Source of the DNA: Ligustrum vulgare
Taxonomy: Eukaryota; Streptophyta; Magnoliopsida; Lamiales; Oleaceae
DNA length: 64,000 nucleotides
Reading direction: 5' to 3'
Assembly (NCBI GenBank): GCA_963555705.1
Contig: OY743172.1
Location: 23,807,446 to 23,871,445 of the forward strand
The notes under the pieces were generated by a model, which was not told where the DNA came from, ran no database searches, and saw only the letters and a list, made by a program, of their open reading frames with translations. The position numbers and the translations under genes were made by a program. Each line of letters starts with the position of its first letter. The first letter of the stretch is position 1. Shown one piece after another: positions 46,690 through 59,082 of this stretch.

Positions 46690-47029
46690 GTATCCCTTTG
46701 AGTTATCTTTCGGACGCACTTTAAATCAGTACAATTGGATATCGGGAGAGAAAGTTATGATCAAATTACCATCTAGGAAAATCATCTAGGAAAGCATAAA
46801 TAAAACAAAGAAACATATTCTAAATCATATAGGAAAGCATAAAACCTATTCTAGATCAAATAAAATAAAAAGAATTCAAGATAAACTAAATGACTGAAAT
46901 AGAACTAAAATATTAAAACACTGTTTTCGCTGTCTGAACGATCTCGAAGATGATTTAGAATAACTTTCTCTCCCTATATCCAATTGTAATGATTCAAAGT
47001 GTGTCGAAAAGATAACTCAAAGGGATACA
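46690..47029. repeat. Large imperfect inverted repeat
   Basis: About 66 bp at 46690-46755 (tatccctttgagttatcttt...) pair with 46963-47028 (...aagataactcaaagggata), separated by about 205 bp. The spacer is AT-rich and itself contains a direct repeat of catctaggaaa / cataggaaagcataaa. Confidence 0.85.
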
Positions 47030-47330
47030 ATTATTCCAGATATAGTGATGTCCAAATTTGAATGTTTTCAATATGAAAACTGAGCCTCAACCTAAGACTA
47101 GAAATCTGAATTATAATATTTGCCTTTTTGTGTTCTTCTTCGATTTTCAACTTGATTTTCGTGCTCGAGCCCAACATGAAATTTGCCTCTTTAGTCGCCA
47201 AGAATGTGTTTTCATTCATTGTTGCTTGAAGACTTGTATTCGGGCTCTGAATTATATCAGTAGGTACAACCAGTTTGTCCCTTACCTGTCCATGCAAGCA
47301 TGTCCTACTCTCCTCTATTGATAATTGTCT
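47030..47330. other. Unclassified, open frame on minus strand
   Basis: A frame at 47297-47031 (minus) encodes KIKLKIEEEHKKA-like sequence with no recognised domain. Probably transposon-derived; not called as a gene. Confidence 0.3.
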
Positions 47331-48888
47331 CTCGCAATTGTCCTGTGGAAAACGGATTTCATTATTCTGGTAGCCGTTGTTTGCTTCATCAATTTCAGCA
47401 TCCTCATGCTTGTTTAATTTCTTCCCGCTTTACTGACCTTGATTACTTGACTAACTAATAAGTCTAGCAATCACTCGTTTTTCTTATTAGCACGATAGGT
47501 GGGTAATCCATTTTGTTATGAGTAAATCTCTTTGGATTTTTTATTATCTTTCGTAGGCCTATTTTCTGTAAGAGAAAGTCCAGTTGAAGGGCTCCTTTGG
47601 TGGAGGTACTACTACCAGTAAAAACTCTAGCTAATAAGGTGTAAGAAGGCTTTTCACTCGATGGAATCCCATCCTTCCTTTTTAGACAATAGAGAAAGAA
47701 AAGTGATTCCCTTCAAATGCTTTCTAGAAAACTCTTATCTAAAAGTACTTTCCTTTTCCTTCTCTTTTTTAAAGTAAGGAATAACCAGTTTGAGGGAAGT
47801 TTTCGTTAAGTAAATCCGTAAGCAAATAGGGAAAGCTGATAAATAGGGGCATAATAGAAATAGAAGCAATCAATTTGTAGAAGGTGAGAAACTCTTGTAA
47901 GGGGTCTTTTCGTTCGAGATTTCTGAGGGAAATTGTATCGTTATCAACAACTCTCATAACGGTCCTCTAAATTTGGGAAAGGCTCCCGTGTTTCAATCAC
48001 TTGAATAAGTTTATTAGTTATTATAAAGGATTCTAAGTGTAGCAAACGTTTAACAGTATAGGGTAGGAGTGTGCAAAAGAAAGATAAGCTTGATATGCTA
48101 CAATATCTTTAATCTGATCGATCCGCCTTTAGTATTGGTAAGTTCCCTTGTTAGGTCTCTATCGCTAAAAGGTCTTTTCTTTTTAGTGAAAAGGAAACTT
48201 AATACTGGCTTCTAAGGCAAGCCCTTACTTTTTCCCATTCAGGATAGTCATTTTCCACGGTCTGCTATTCCTTTCATCTAATTAAATATCTTCCCTCTCC
48301 ATTGTTTGAGTTTGCATTGACATTTCCTACTCAATCTTCTAGGTCATTTCTATGAAGCAAGAAGTTTTGTTCCATTAATCTCATAGGGAACTGAACCAAG
48401 AAAAACTATAGAGAATATCGTCTTTCTTTTAGGCGTAGAAGTCACATTGGAATGATATCCACATGGTTAAGCGATTGAAGTATTGTCGTCTCTTTATTTT
48501 ATATACTGGAGTATGAGTTAAGCGCGATTGAAATATTCATTACTTTCTTCTCTTCTATAGTACCACTCTATTCTACTAGTACCGATTAGTAAAAAAACTC
48601 GCTTCAAGCTCAGTTAATCAAGGAATGAGGAGAGAGGTTCACCTGTTAGATGTTTCAGTTTATTGTCTTTCTTTATTTAGTAATGAGCTTTGTTGGAGAG
48701 ATTAGAGAGGGACTGTAACAATGAAGGATAAAAGATTTTCTTTGAAAGTTATGGAGTGAATTCTGAGTCCAAGAGGAAATGATTAGTTGTTTACTTTTAT
48801 AATAGCTAAGGCAAAATTCAATTGCTTTCGGTATCTCTTGTTTCTTCGGTTAGTTCAGTACTAGTGGTAGGCTCAAAGTGGCACAGGC

Positions 48889-48954
<66 letters not shown>

Positions 48955-50340
48955 GGCAGTTAAAGTAATAAAGTCAAGCTTTTGTCAGATGATGAGTGTT
49001 TCAAGTATTGGTAGCATTACCTTTAGCAAAGTATAGTATGCTAGGGGCTCTCTTCAATTTCCAACCCTTGCCATTAGTTAGCTCGCACTTCCCTTGCTTG
49101 CCCTTTGACTTTTTCTGAGTCAAGGTGCACTTTCCTCCAATCGAATATAATCTATTAAAGAAAAGCCAAGAGGCGATAGTGGCATGAATCTTCTCGTTCC
49201 ATAAGGAAAAGGTCCAGCATAGCTTTTTTGTCTAAATCAATAGTTTACGGACTCTCTAGTGTCTCGTCTATAGGTTCACTAAAGAGACTCAAAAGGACTT
49301 TCTTTGAATACAAATATGCAATTTTCCTGTCTATTAAAGCTTTGAATTAGTCTCAGATCTATATCTTTTGGTATTTAAGAAGAAGTCTCATTAAAGCTGT
49401 CGAATAGGAAGTCCTCTACCTCTTGTTTATTGGGAATTTCTCTTTAGTAAACGACCGAATAGGATAAAGTAGGCCTTCAACTGGTGCTCTATCTCTATGT
49501 GTGATATATGTATGAATAAAAAAAAATTATCTCAACTCTTATCGAATTGATCTGTATCACTTTAATAAAACTCTATCAGTTAGTTGCTCAGCCCACAAAT
49601 AGTGTTTCCACTCCCTTCTTAATTTAATGAACTCGATTGCTACTCTTGTTAGCAACTCTTCGATCATATGTTAAACTTTCTTCCTTTTTGCTTCTGAAAT
49701 CGGAATAGGTCTGAGGTCAAATGAACAATAATCGGTTTAAACTGCTTGGTTAACGATCAACCCATGTTTAACTGATCGCTTCTTGAAAAAGTCTATTTCT
49801 CCTCTGCCCATAAATCTATTCTCTTTCTTTTCATTTTAGTAAAGAGTCTTATGCGATATGTTCTGTCCATTAGTTCTCTTCTATTGAACAAGTGAAATCC
49901 CCCATTTAACTTGACTTGAGCATTGAATTGACTCTTCTTCGATAGCTTTAAGCGTTGAACCCGATCCAATTTGTTTCGTAGTCGTAGCTTATTGTCCGAA
50001 GATTCTCCATTGAGTGGTTCGTACTTACGACTTAGATTATCTCTTTCGTGGCTCACAAGAAATTGTTATATCGAGAAAGAATTAGAAAATGAATTTTCTC
50101 TATTACATTCTCAATTACTGACTAGAAATTGAACTATCTCGCCTGTCGGATGAAACTACTTCTTATTCTGTGCCTGTCTTATTCAGTGTTGTCTTTCCAC
50201 TTCACTAAGAAAGAGTTTTGACCGACCCAATATTGACTTATTATATACAAGTTTTAGCTTTCCCATGACTGCAAGACGGAAGTAGACTGTCTTCCTAGTA
50301 ATAAAAAAAGATTTTATACTATTAGAATACACAAGGATTC
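47331..50340. other. Segment of possible mitochondrial origin, no gene recognised
   Basis: Three kilobases whose texture differs from the rest: fewer A/T runs and many ctttctt, aagaaag and gtaaggag-type phrases, as in plant mitochondrial intergenic DNA. No known mitochondrial gene or tRNA was recognised. The frame at 50056-49793 (minus, starting MSHERDNLSRKYEPLNGE) is unidentified. A (TAA)n tract lies at 48894-48953. This is an impression from sequence texture only. Confidence 0.3.
48894..48953. repeat. (TAA)n microsatellite
   Basis: About 60 bp, 20 units. Confidence 0.96.
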
Positions 50341-50349
50341 TCCATTATA

Positions 50350-52600
50350 GTAGTAACGCCCCGAAAATTCGTCCTATTATTATATTCAATTATTCACATT
50401 TAAAGAGATCTACTTGAAAGTCAAATAGATATTTTAATTTATTTGACTTGTCTAAGGTGACATGTTCACTGTTAAATAAGACTTTAATTTAGATTGCATA
50501 ATATCAATAAAAAAGAAATACATATATTAAATATTGCTTTAAGTAATTTTTATCGATTAAATTAATCGATTGTCGGTTTCATTCTTGAGAATATATGGAT
50601 TGAAGTATATGAAGTATACTTCAAAGTGGAACTAAAGATTCGTCCCAACGTTCAAAAATAGTAGATCAAAGTTAATCCGTAAAACAATAATAATTAAAGT
50701 GATTAATATATATTTATATATAAAGCGACGTGCACTAATATATATTATATTATTTAAATATTATTTATTAATGATAAATTATACGAATTGTTTCGAGACG
50801 AGTAAATTCTTTGTTTCGTTATCTGTTTTGAGTATTCGAGAATATCATCGTGTATAGTTCTGAATGACCTTCGAAATGACATGTTGTAGACCATATTGCG
50901 TTTCGGTAAGGATACGGAAAACTAGATCGTGAGTATTTCAGAATGATATATTGACGGTTCAATTTTTATTATAACAAGAGTACCAAAAATTAAGATAAAA
51001 GTAGCCACTTGAAAAGAGATCGAAATAAAAATGGCTAACTTTGACGAACCACAACTTTTACATCAGTTATTGATTTTATGACCGAAAATATCGTTTTAAA
51101 GTATTTCGTGCGAACTTCCTATTGGCCCAAGAATTCTCTATTATGACTTCATATGACCCTATAATTTTAGAGTCATTTTGGAGTTTATAATAATTTTTGG
51201 GACCAAAATATAAGTTTTATATTTTATAGGATTAAAAGAGAAAATAAACTAATTTATTTATTGCATCTTAGTCCCTCAGAAAAACTATAAATAGAGGCAC
51301 TCTCCAGTTGAATTCGAGGGGAAAAAAAAAAAGGAAAAGGAGATTCAATAAAGGGTCGTTCGAACCACCAAAATAAAATTGGAGGTGATTCGAACCACCC
51401 CAAAATTGTAAAGGAGGGTTCGAACCAACCCCCCTTTAGATAAATTATTTAATTTAATTACAATATAATATTATTAGATTTATATTATTTATATTATGAT
51501 TATGATTATATATTTGATTATGGAAATTAGACTAATTCCCTTATGAGGTATAATAAAGAAAGACGATCTTTTTAAATTAGGATGATTCCTATAATTATTT
51601 CAGTTAAATATTTTACAACAAAATGAACCACTTTTGTTTTATTGGACCATAATTTATACTTATTAGTTGAAATATAATATAATATCATACGACTAAATTA
51701 TAATTTATACATATGATAAACGAGGAGTGATGATCAATCTGGATTAACTCCAAGCGAATTAGTGGTGCAAAATATTGAAAAATAAATTCATAAACTCTAG
51801 GATAGCTGAGGAGTGAGGTAAGTAACAATTTAACTATAATGCAAAACATAATATTTACATTATTATGTACTCTTATATGATAATATGAGATATATTGTTG
51901 GTGCAATTTACGTGGAATATGATGAGGCAATTATCTTTATATGGTGAAAGCATGATATCATTGGAATGCCATATTACGTTATTATATGAGGTAAAATTAT
52001 TGCACGAAATATATGTTGACATTCATGAGCATTGACATGTGCATTGTGTGAACTTAGAAGAAGCCCCTTCACAAATAATAAAGAAAGAGATAAAGAGTAT
52101 ATGGAGAGAGAATGACGTGGATGATAATAAAATCGTCTTACGAGTGTACCGTACTTTACTTAGGTCCGGATATATACACCAGCTTGAGGCTCCCGACGGT
52201 CATTAAGGGTAGTCGAGGATGTGGTGTTGACGGTCCGGCACCGGTATATGGGTGGCGTCAGGAGGTCTCTTGGTGGCTTTGGGACTCGGATTAGCACGTC
52301 GAGCACCGTAAATAATAAACCAGGCCTAATTGATATAATATAATTCTCGGTGTAGTATCTTGAGTCTCGGTGGACAACGATAGATATAGACTGTCGAGTC
52401 TTGAGTCTTGGTTGATTCGAGCCTAAAATAGAAAATGTGGATAAATTGAGATAATGAGAAAAGAGTGAAGTCTGGGGATGAGATCATTGTGAGGAAGTGA
52501 ATCAAAATTCATGTTCATGATCATGCATGTTGTTACTTGTTGAGTGTTAGCTCATTAGTTTTACATTGTATGTATGAAAATTCATGGATTGGAGGTTGTT
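50350..52600 (+). mobile_element. Ty3/Gypsy LTR (chromovirus/Tekay-like), boundaries approximate
   Basis: Starts near gtaacgccccgaaaattcg, a very common plant Gypsy LTR beginning (TGTAACGCCCCG). It contains a ctataaatagaggcac TATA region near 51286-51300 and, toward the end, ggtgttgacggtccggcacc-like and gagtgttagctcattag phrases seen in Tekay-type LTRs. No adjacent coding region, so it is a solo LTR or fragment. The target duplication was not found. Confidence 0.55.
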
Positions 52601-53426
52601 GTCAACTCTCAAATGACGGGATAATTGTGTACAACTTAACTAACCAAAGCCCAATACACAAACTAACCTAAGTTGACCCAACAAACGATCAAAAGGAAGA
52701 ACACAAAACCACTAAACGGGCCAACGCAATTGGGCTTTTCCAAGTGAGTCAAGAGCAATTTTCCAAGTGGTTGCTTCCAATGGCTCTGAATCGTTATCAA
52801 GTCCAACTATTAACTAAGCTACCTAATTGTTTATTATTTGTTTACAATACTGAAAATATTCCAAAATCAAGTGAACTAAGGAAATGAAGCAAACAAAGGC
52901 CAAATAATTGAAGTGTAATCTAGCTTATCTAAATCAATTTTTTACTTTTTAATCATGTATTTTAAAAAATAAAGAAATAAAATCATTTTTTACAAAATAT
53001 ATTCTCAAGATAATTGTGCACCATCATGTACTGTTGCCCGACAAATTATTGGTATCTTTCTTTGTTTTGTTAATGGATTCTGAGATCACTTGTCTTTCCG
53101 AAAACGAGTAGAAAATTTGCGAAAAAGCATAAGCCATTAGTATGAATACTATTTACAGAAGAACATTTGTGTTCCAAAGGAAAGGCATAACATAAAGGAG
53201 ATGTTCATTTGTACAGAAGGAAACATACAAATTAGCATACAGAAGGCGTAAAATTACCAAAACACCCCTTTCTTATAATTTAACATATAAGTCCTCAAGG
53301 CTTTATATTTCAAACTTTAAAGTATAGAAAAATCTCAAAACAATTTTAATATATGATTTTATTTGATTTACGATTTTTATGATTTTTATTTGATTTTCGT
53401 TCGCTCATAGTAGCACCCCCTCAAAT
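52601..53426. other. Flank or leader upstream of the pararetrovirus
   Basis: No gene. The last 150-200 bp (from about 53200) may be viral leader, because the primer site follows directly; the integration junction is not visible. Confidence 0.35.
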
Positions 53427-53440
53427 TGGTATCAGAGCCA
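53427..53440 (+). other. Pararetroviral primer-binding site
   Basis: TGGTATCAGAGCCA, complementary to plant initiator tRNA-Met, which primes minus-strand synthesis in caulimovirids. It lies one base before the first ATG. Confidence 0.88.
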
Positions 53441-53441
53441 T

Positions 53442-53735
53442 ATGACAGATCTTAAGGACAAATATTACATGACAAAAAATGAAAATAAATATATAATACA
53501 TACACCAGAATTTATAATTATAAGAAAATTGATATTACCCCCTTATTATAAAATAGAAATCTTAAGAGTTTTAAAAGATTTAGATGAAAACATAAGAATG
53601 CAATTATATGATCTAATAAATTTTGATATTATAAAAGAAGAATATATAATAGGAGAAATATTAGATTTACTAAATTATGACATAGCAAAAGAATTGTATA
53701 AAGAAGAAATAAATTGGATATATGAATTTTCATAG
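53442..53735 (+). CDS. Pararetrovirus ORF1, 97 aa, unknown function
   Basis: The first ATG after the primer site. Acidic, Ile/Leu-rich product with no recognised domain; a repeated pattern (YDLINFDIIKEEY and LDLLNYDIAKELY, residues about 55-86) suggests an internal duplication. The end overlaps ORF2 by 14 nt in another frame, as is usual for caulimovirids. Open over its whole length. It occupies the place of small N-terminal ORFs in several genera, whose role is often unclear. Confidence 0.65.
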   Translation: MTDLKDKYYMTKNENKYIIHTPEFIIIRKLILPPYYKIEILRVLKDLDENIRMQLYDLINFDIIKEEYIIGEILDLLNYDIAKELYKEEINWIYEFS

Positions 53736-54102
53736 AGCAAACCCTATATTAGAAAAATACTTAGATATAAAAACAAATGAAAAATTAGACATAATATGTA
53801 ACCAAAGAATAAACTTATATGAAATGATTAATGAAGAAAGAAAAATAAAAAGAGAAGAAATCCTAAGACTAAAATCTATAGAAAAGAAAAAAGAATACTT
53901 TAATACAATACTAAAACAAATACCTAAAATACAAGAAATTCTTAATAACAAAGAAAAAATTTATTCAGAATTATATGATAAGACCAAAAACCAAAATACA
54001 CTAAGAAAATATTGGAGAATTCAAAGAAGAAAGGAAATGTTAGAATCAGATAAAAAATTTTGCGAATATATGATAACAACATGCAAAAATGATAAGTACT
54101 AA
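53722..54102 (+). CDS. Pararetrovirus ORF2, 126 aa, charged and helical
   Basis: Overlaps ORF1. Lys/Glu-rich and predominantly helical, with heptad-like stretches (EERKIKREEILRLKSIEKKK) and a basic segment (RKYWRIQRRKEM) near the C-terminus. No known domain. It could be a virion-associated or nucleic-acid-binding protein; that is inference from composition and position. Open throughout. Confidence 0.6.
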   Translation: MNFHRANPILEKYLDIKTNEKLDIICNQRINLYEMINEERKIKREEILRLKSIEKKKEYFNTILKQIPKIQEILNNKEKIYSELYDKTKNQNTLRKYWRIQRRKEMLESDKKFCEYMITTCKNDKY

Positions 54103-54148
54103 TCAGAACTCATACTTGAAATAGAAAGTATTAAAGGAAGATTTTAAT

Positions 54149-54540
54149 ATGGATATACATTTTGAAAACTTAAAAACATTAATAAAATCATTAATCAGTG
54201 ATATTAAAGAAGTTAAAAATGAACTAACAGAAGCAAGAAATGACATAAATATATTAAAACTTGAAATCAGAGAATTAAAAGAAAATAATAAAAGCAAAGA
54301 TAAGAAAATAGATTAAAAAAAATTATAGAAAAAGAAATAATAAGGATAGGAAAGAAACATATTGAACAAGAAAAAAATGTAATAGAAACAGGAAGTATGG
54401 ATTATGAATTCAGAAAAAATATATTACCAAAAATATTAGAAGAAAAAATGGAATTACAAAAATCTATAGAAAAAACCCTAGAAAAATTAAAGATAGATAA
54501 AAACACTAAAGAAGAACAAGATCAAAAGAAAGATGAATGA
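54149..54540 (+). pseudogene. Pararetrovirus ORF3, coiled coil (VAP-like), broken
   Basis: The ATG at 54149 opens a coiled coil (residues about 5-50, with LTEARNDINILKLEIRELKE) that stops at 54314. A second helical stretch, in another frame, runs to a TGA at 54538-54540 that overlaps the coat-protein ATG (54533). A short coiled-coil protein directly upstream of the coat ORF is what the virion-associated protein looks like in this family; the assignment rests on that. One stop or frameshift near 54314-54330 breaks it. Confidence 0.55.
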
Positions 54541-55813
54541 AGAGATAGAGTTACTAATAGAAAATTTTGACCAATTAAATATAGATAATTTAAACGAATA
54601 CCAAATTTTAATGAATACTGGAGGAGTACCAAATCCAGCCCCAATAGGAACTTCTGGAGCTAAACCAGAATTACCATATTCAGATGAAAGTTATGCACCT
54701 TTATATAGTAAACCACAAAAGCAATATTATGATAGAATAAAAGAAAGACAAACACCAAAAGGAAATAAATATAGTGATAGATTTATACCAAATGATGATT
54801 ATAATAAACTCATAAATCATGGAGGAACAAAATTAGATTTAGATTGTAAGATAGATATTAAGAAAGTCATATTAGCTTGGGCATAATCAATGATATTATT
54901 CTTTTTATATAATAAAGATGATACATGGGAAAGTATTGAAAGAAGAATAGACTACCTAATTGCATCTTTTGAAGGAGATGTTTATAATTGGTGGGAAGGA
55001 ATTAATAATGATACTAAAGCATTAATAAGAAGAGATGTTCAAACTGAAATAATAAAATTAGATAAAGAAGGTATAGAAAGATTAGTAAGATATATAGGAG
55101 ATGAGTTCCTAGGAGAAAATTGGATAAACAATGTTGAAAGAGAATCAATAAGAGAAAAAGATGATGCAAGAGTCAAACTTATAAATTTAACAATTTGTGA
55201 TATGTGCAAAATCAAAGAATACACTTGTGAATTTAAAAAATACTACTATACCCAATTCTACAGTAATGAAAATCAAGAAGTGTAACAAGACATGTACTAT
55301 AATAAATTACCAGGCACATGGAAAATATATTTTAAAATAAAATTTGAAAAATATTACAGAGATAATGATGGAATACCAAGAACATTAGGATCAAGAATAA
55401 AATTCTTATTTGAAAGATTAACATATATATGTCAACAAAGACAATTATTGAAAAAATCAAAAAAGTTAACCAAAATATGCTGTGAAGATATGGAAAAACC
55501 AACACAATGGGGATGTCATAATGAAAGAAAAAATATCAAGAGAAAAATAAAAAATAGAAAGTTTAAAAAATTTAAAAATTTTAAGAAAAAATATTTAAAA
55601 CCTAAAAGAAGATATTATAAAAGAAAATATAGTTCAAATCAAAAACAAAGAAATAAACCATATAAAATAGATAAAAGTAAATGTAAATGTTTGAACTGCG
55701 GAGAAATAGGATATATAAGCCCAGATTGTACCAAGAAAAATGTTGGAATATTGCAAAAAGATTACTTAGAAATAGAAAATGAACTAAGTGAAATATCTGA
55801 TATTGATGAATAA
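54533..55813 (+). pseudogene. Pararetrovirus coat-protein region, two in-frame stops
   Basis: One continuous frame interrupted only by TAA at 54884-54886 and 55283-55285. Acidic N-terminus, central capsid-like region (FEGDVYNWWEGIN near 54976-55014), a very basic stretch (55520-55680), then a zinc knuckle CLNCGEIGYISPDC (about 55689-55730) in which the usual histidine is Tyr, and an acidic tail. This is the caulimovirid coat-protein layout. Both stops are one C-to-T change from CAA. Further stops follow in the tail, so whether coat and movement protein were once a polyprotein is open. Confidence 0.8.
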
Positions 55814-55916
55814 TACAATCAAGAAGTTTATATAAGTTAAACATATTCAGAAAGTAATGGATCAGAATCAGAATAAAGAGATAAAAGAAATAGAAGATAA
55901 TAATATTAATAAATAA

Positions 55917-57134
55917 GAATATGAAGGAATAGAAGGTTATGGATTAAAAATAACATTTGATAACAATAAGTATAAGAAAATACAAAAATTATCATTAGAT
56001 TTAAAGATTGGTAGATGGGAAATTTTTGATAGAATATGGAGAAGAGAAAGAATAGCAATAAATGAATACCATAAAATAGAAAAAGCCATAGATGTTAGAA
56101 CAACCCATGGAACACATAAATTTAATCTATTAACAAAAAACACAGTCATGGAATTATTAACAAAAATTAATAAAAAATATAGTGAAAAGATTCAATATGC
56201 TTATTTAGTAGGAATACAAATAATGTTCAAATCTCTATTTAGAGAAGGGATAGATTCACCACTAACAATAAATTTACATGATGGAAGAATACTAAATTTA
56301 AAAGATAGTCATTTAGGAATGGTAGAAGGAAATCTCTCATATAAAAAATTAATATTTACATGCTATCCAAAATACTGTGTATCATTAACAGATAAAAACT
56401 TTAATGAAGTTTTAGGATTACATTTCAAATTACATAGAAATGATATAATGGAATCAGGAGATAAAATCATGACTATTGAATATAGAGTCTTATATACATT
56501 TACTAATTCAAACTATGGAAACATTTATTCTAAAAAATCATTTATAAAAGTTCATAAAGAATGTAAAGATTTTAGTAAAATTATAAGACCAGAAAAACAA
56601 ATAACTTTAATGTCAGAAAACTATGAACTTAATATAACAAAAAACGAACCTGAAATTATAGAATTAATAGAAGAAGATTATCTTGATAAAATAACATTTG
56701 AAAATGAAAGAATAATTAGAAGATCAAGGAGTCTTAGTCTACCTAATAGGAAATATTTAGGAGAAACTAGTAATACAAAAGAAATAAAACTTCATAGAAA
56801 TGCTAGAAATATGAAAATAGAAGGAGAATATTTTAATGGAAAAGAAAATATAAAAGGACCAAACATATTAATAGATACAGGAGCAAGTGAATGTCACATA
56901 ACTGCAAATAAAAATAAAGGGTTAATAGCCCATAAAACCAAACCATATAGATACATTAATTTTGATGGACAAGAACATACTAGTGAAATTGAAGTTAAAG
57001 TATTAATAAAAATTGGAGGAATTAGCCTTTTAGTACCATGTTATATAGATAACAGTATGGATATAAAACCTCATATATTATTAGGAATGAGTTTCATAAA
57101 TGGATTGGAAGATTATAGTATAAAAAGAGAATGA
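55917..57134 (+). pseudogene. Movement protein with C-terminal aspartic-protease-like domain
   Basis: The frame is open from 55917 to 57134, but the first ATG is at 56148, inside the domain; the region before it already reads as movement protein (KIGRWEIFDRIWRRER). The 30K-type core follows: VGIQIMFKSLFREGI, PLTINLHDGRILNLKDS, YPKYCVSLTDKNF, and an IEYRVLYTFTNSN segment. Such proteins enlarge plasmodesmata for cell-to-cell spread. After a linker with a basic RRSRSLSLPNRK patch comes ILIDTGASECHITANK (nt about 56862-56910) and, 60-70 residues later, HILLGMSFING, the two landmark motifs of a retropepsin. The lack of an upstream ATG suggests that the domain was made as part of a coat-movement polyprotein or that its start is lost. 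Confidence 0.78.
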
Positions 57135-57180
57135 TTATATATAACTCAAGATGGAAAAATAATACTATGTAACAAATGGG

Positions 57181-59082
57181 ATGAATAATCAGATAAGCTT
57201 TCCATTAGCTGTATATACAAATAACTATTGTTGAAACAAATATAACAACTTGTGCATTAATTGATACAGGAAGTGATATATCAATATTCAAAAGTTTCTT
57301 AATAAAATCATGGAATGATACAAATAAGATAAAAATAACTGGAATAACAGGAGAAACTACTCAAATAATACAGAGTGCTGATAAAATTGATATAATACTT
57401 GGAAGCAAACAAGTCATAATAAATAAAATATATAATTATAATAACCTAGAATGTGATATATTATTAGGAAATAACTTTATACAACAATTTCAATATTATA
57501 AACAAAATAATTATATGATAATGTTACAAACACCTTGTGCACATTTACTAAAAATACCAAGAGAATTTAGACCATACAGAGTTCAGCCAGCCCAACGTGG
57601 TGATAAATGGGAAAAAACACCAATCATACAAAATAAAATAAAAAATAACAGAATTATATACAAAAATGTTTTAAAAACGGAAATAGAAATTAGTATGGAA
57701 AGAATCATTGAACAATTAGAAAAAATTTATGGAGAAAACACATTATTATTTTGGAAGTCATATCATCCTACAACCAAAATAGAATTAATAGAAAATGTTA
57801 TCATAAGAGTTAGACCTATGATGTATACTTTACCGGATAAACAAGAATTCAAAACCCAAATTAAAGAATTACTTGATCAAAAACTAATCAGACCTAGTAA
57901 TGGACCTCATAGCAGTCCAGCATTTATGGTTATGAAACATTCTGAACAGGTTAGAGGAAAAGCAAGAATGGTAATAAATTATAAAGAATTAAATAAATAT
58001 ACCAAATTTGATGGATACTATTACTAAATAAAGAAGTATTAATAAACCTTGTAAAAGGAAAACAATATAACTCCAAATTTGATTGTAAATCAGGATTTTA
58101 CCAAGTCAAGATGGAAGAAGATAGCATACAATATACAACATTCAGTACACCTCAAGGTAAGTACGAATGGATGGTTATGCCTTTTAGATTGAAAAATGCA
58201 CCACAAATATACCAAAGAAAAATGGATAATATATTTAGAAAATTTAATGAATTTTTAATTGTCTATATTGATGATATATTAATATGTTCCATTGACAAAA
58301 AAGAACACAGAAATCATTTAATAAAATTTATAAATGAATGCAAAAAGGAATGAATTGTTCTTTCAAAAAACAAAGCTATAATAGAAAAACAAGAAATTGA
58401 TTTTCTTGGGTTATCAATAGATAAAAAAGGAATAAAACTACAACCCCACATATCTAAAAAGATAATAAATTTTTCAAATAAATTAGAATCAAAGGAACAG
58501 ATACAAAAATTCTTAGGATGTTTAAATTATGCAGAAGGATTTATTGAAAACCTTTCAAAAAAGAGACATAAAATTCAAATTTTACTCAGAAAAACAAATA
58601 CTAAAGGATGGAGTGATGAACTTACAGAAATTGTTAAATTACTTAAAGAAGAATTTAGAAATTTACCAAAACTAAGATTACCATATGAAAAAGATAATAT
58701 GATTGTTAATACTGATGCCTCAGATAAATATTGGGCAGCAATATTAAAAACATATTTAAATGAAATTTGCAGATATTCTAGTGGAACATTTAACCAAGCA
58801 GAAATAAATTATACCACTCATGAAAAAGAATTACTAGCAATTACCATAGGAATAAAAAAGTTTTCATTATTCTTATTATATAAAAAATTCATCGTTGAAA
58901 CTGATAACTCTCATGTTGCAAGATTAATCAAAAATAAATTGTCACCAGAACCTCAATATAGGAGACTACACAGATGGAAAGCTTATTTGGCATTTTACAA
59001 TTTTGATATATTCCATATTAAGGGTATTAATAACTATCTTGCGGATTTTTTAAGCAGGAATATTGAATTTGCAGATGGATAA
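57181..59082 (+). pseudogene. Pol: aspartic protease, reverse transcriptase, RNase H (broken)
   Basis: The probable start ATG at 57181 is followed by a frame change near 57228. Protease: ALIDTGSDISIFK (57254-57292) and DILLGNNFI (about 57452-57480). Reverse transcriptase: an SSPAFMV segment and RMVINYKELNKYT near 57910-58000, then a frame change near 58020, then the catalytic YIDD at 58264-58275. A TGA at 58351-58353 interrupts the frame once more. RNase H: NTDASDKYWAA near 58708, YTTHEKELLAI near 58810, and VETDNSH. In active viruses this polyprotein is cleaved and copies pregenomic RNA to DNA. At least two frameshifts and one stop make it non-functional. The end overlaps the next ORF by 20 nt. 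Confidence 0.9.

Noticed and set aside
53427..59082. LTR retrotransposon (Gypsy) instead of a virus
   Set aside because: No LTRs or integrase; coat zinc knuckle upstream of a 30K movement protein and a TATA/poly(A) pair after the last large ORF fit Caulimoviridae.
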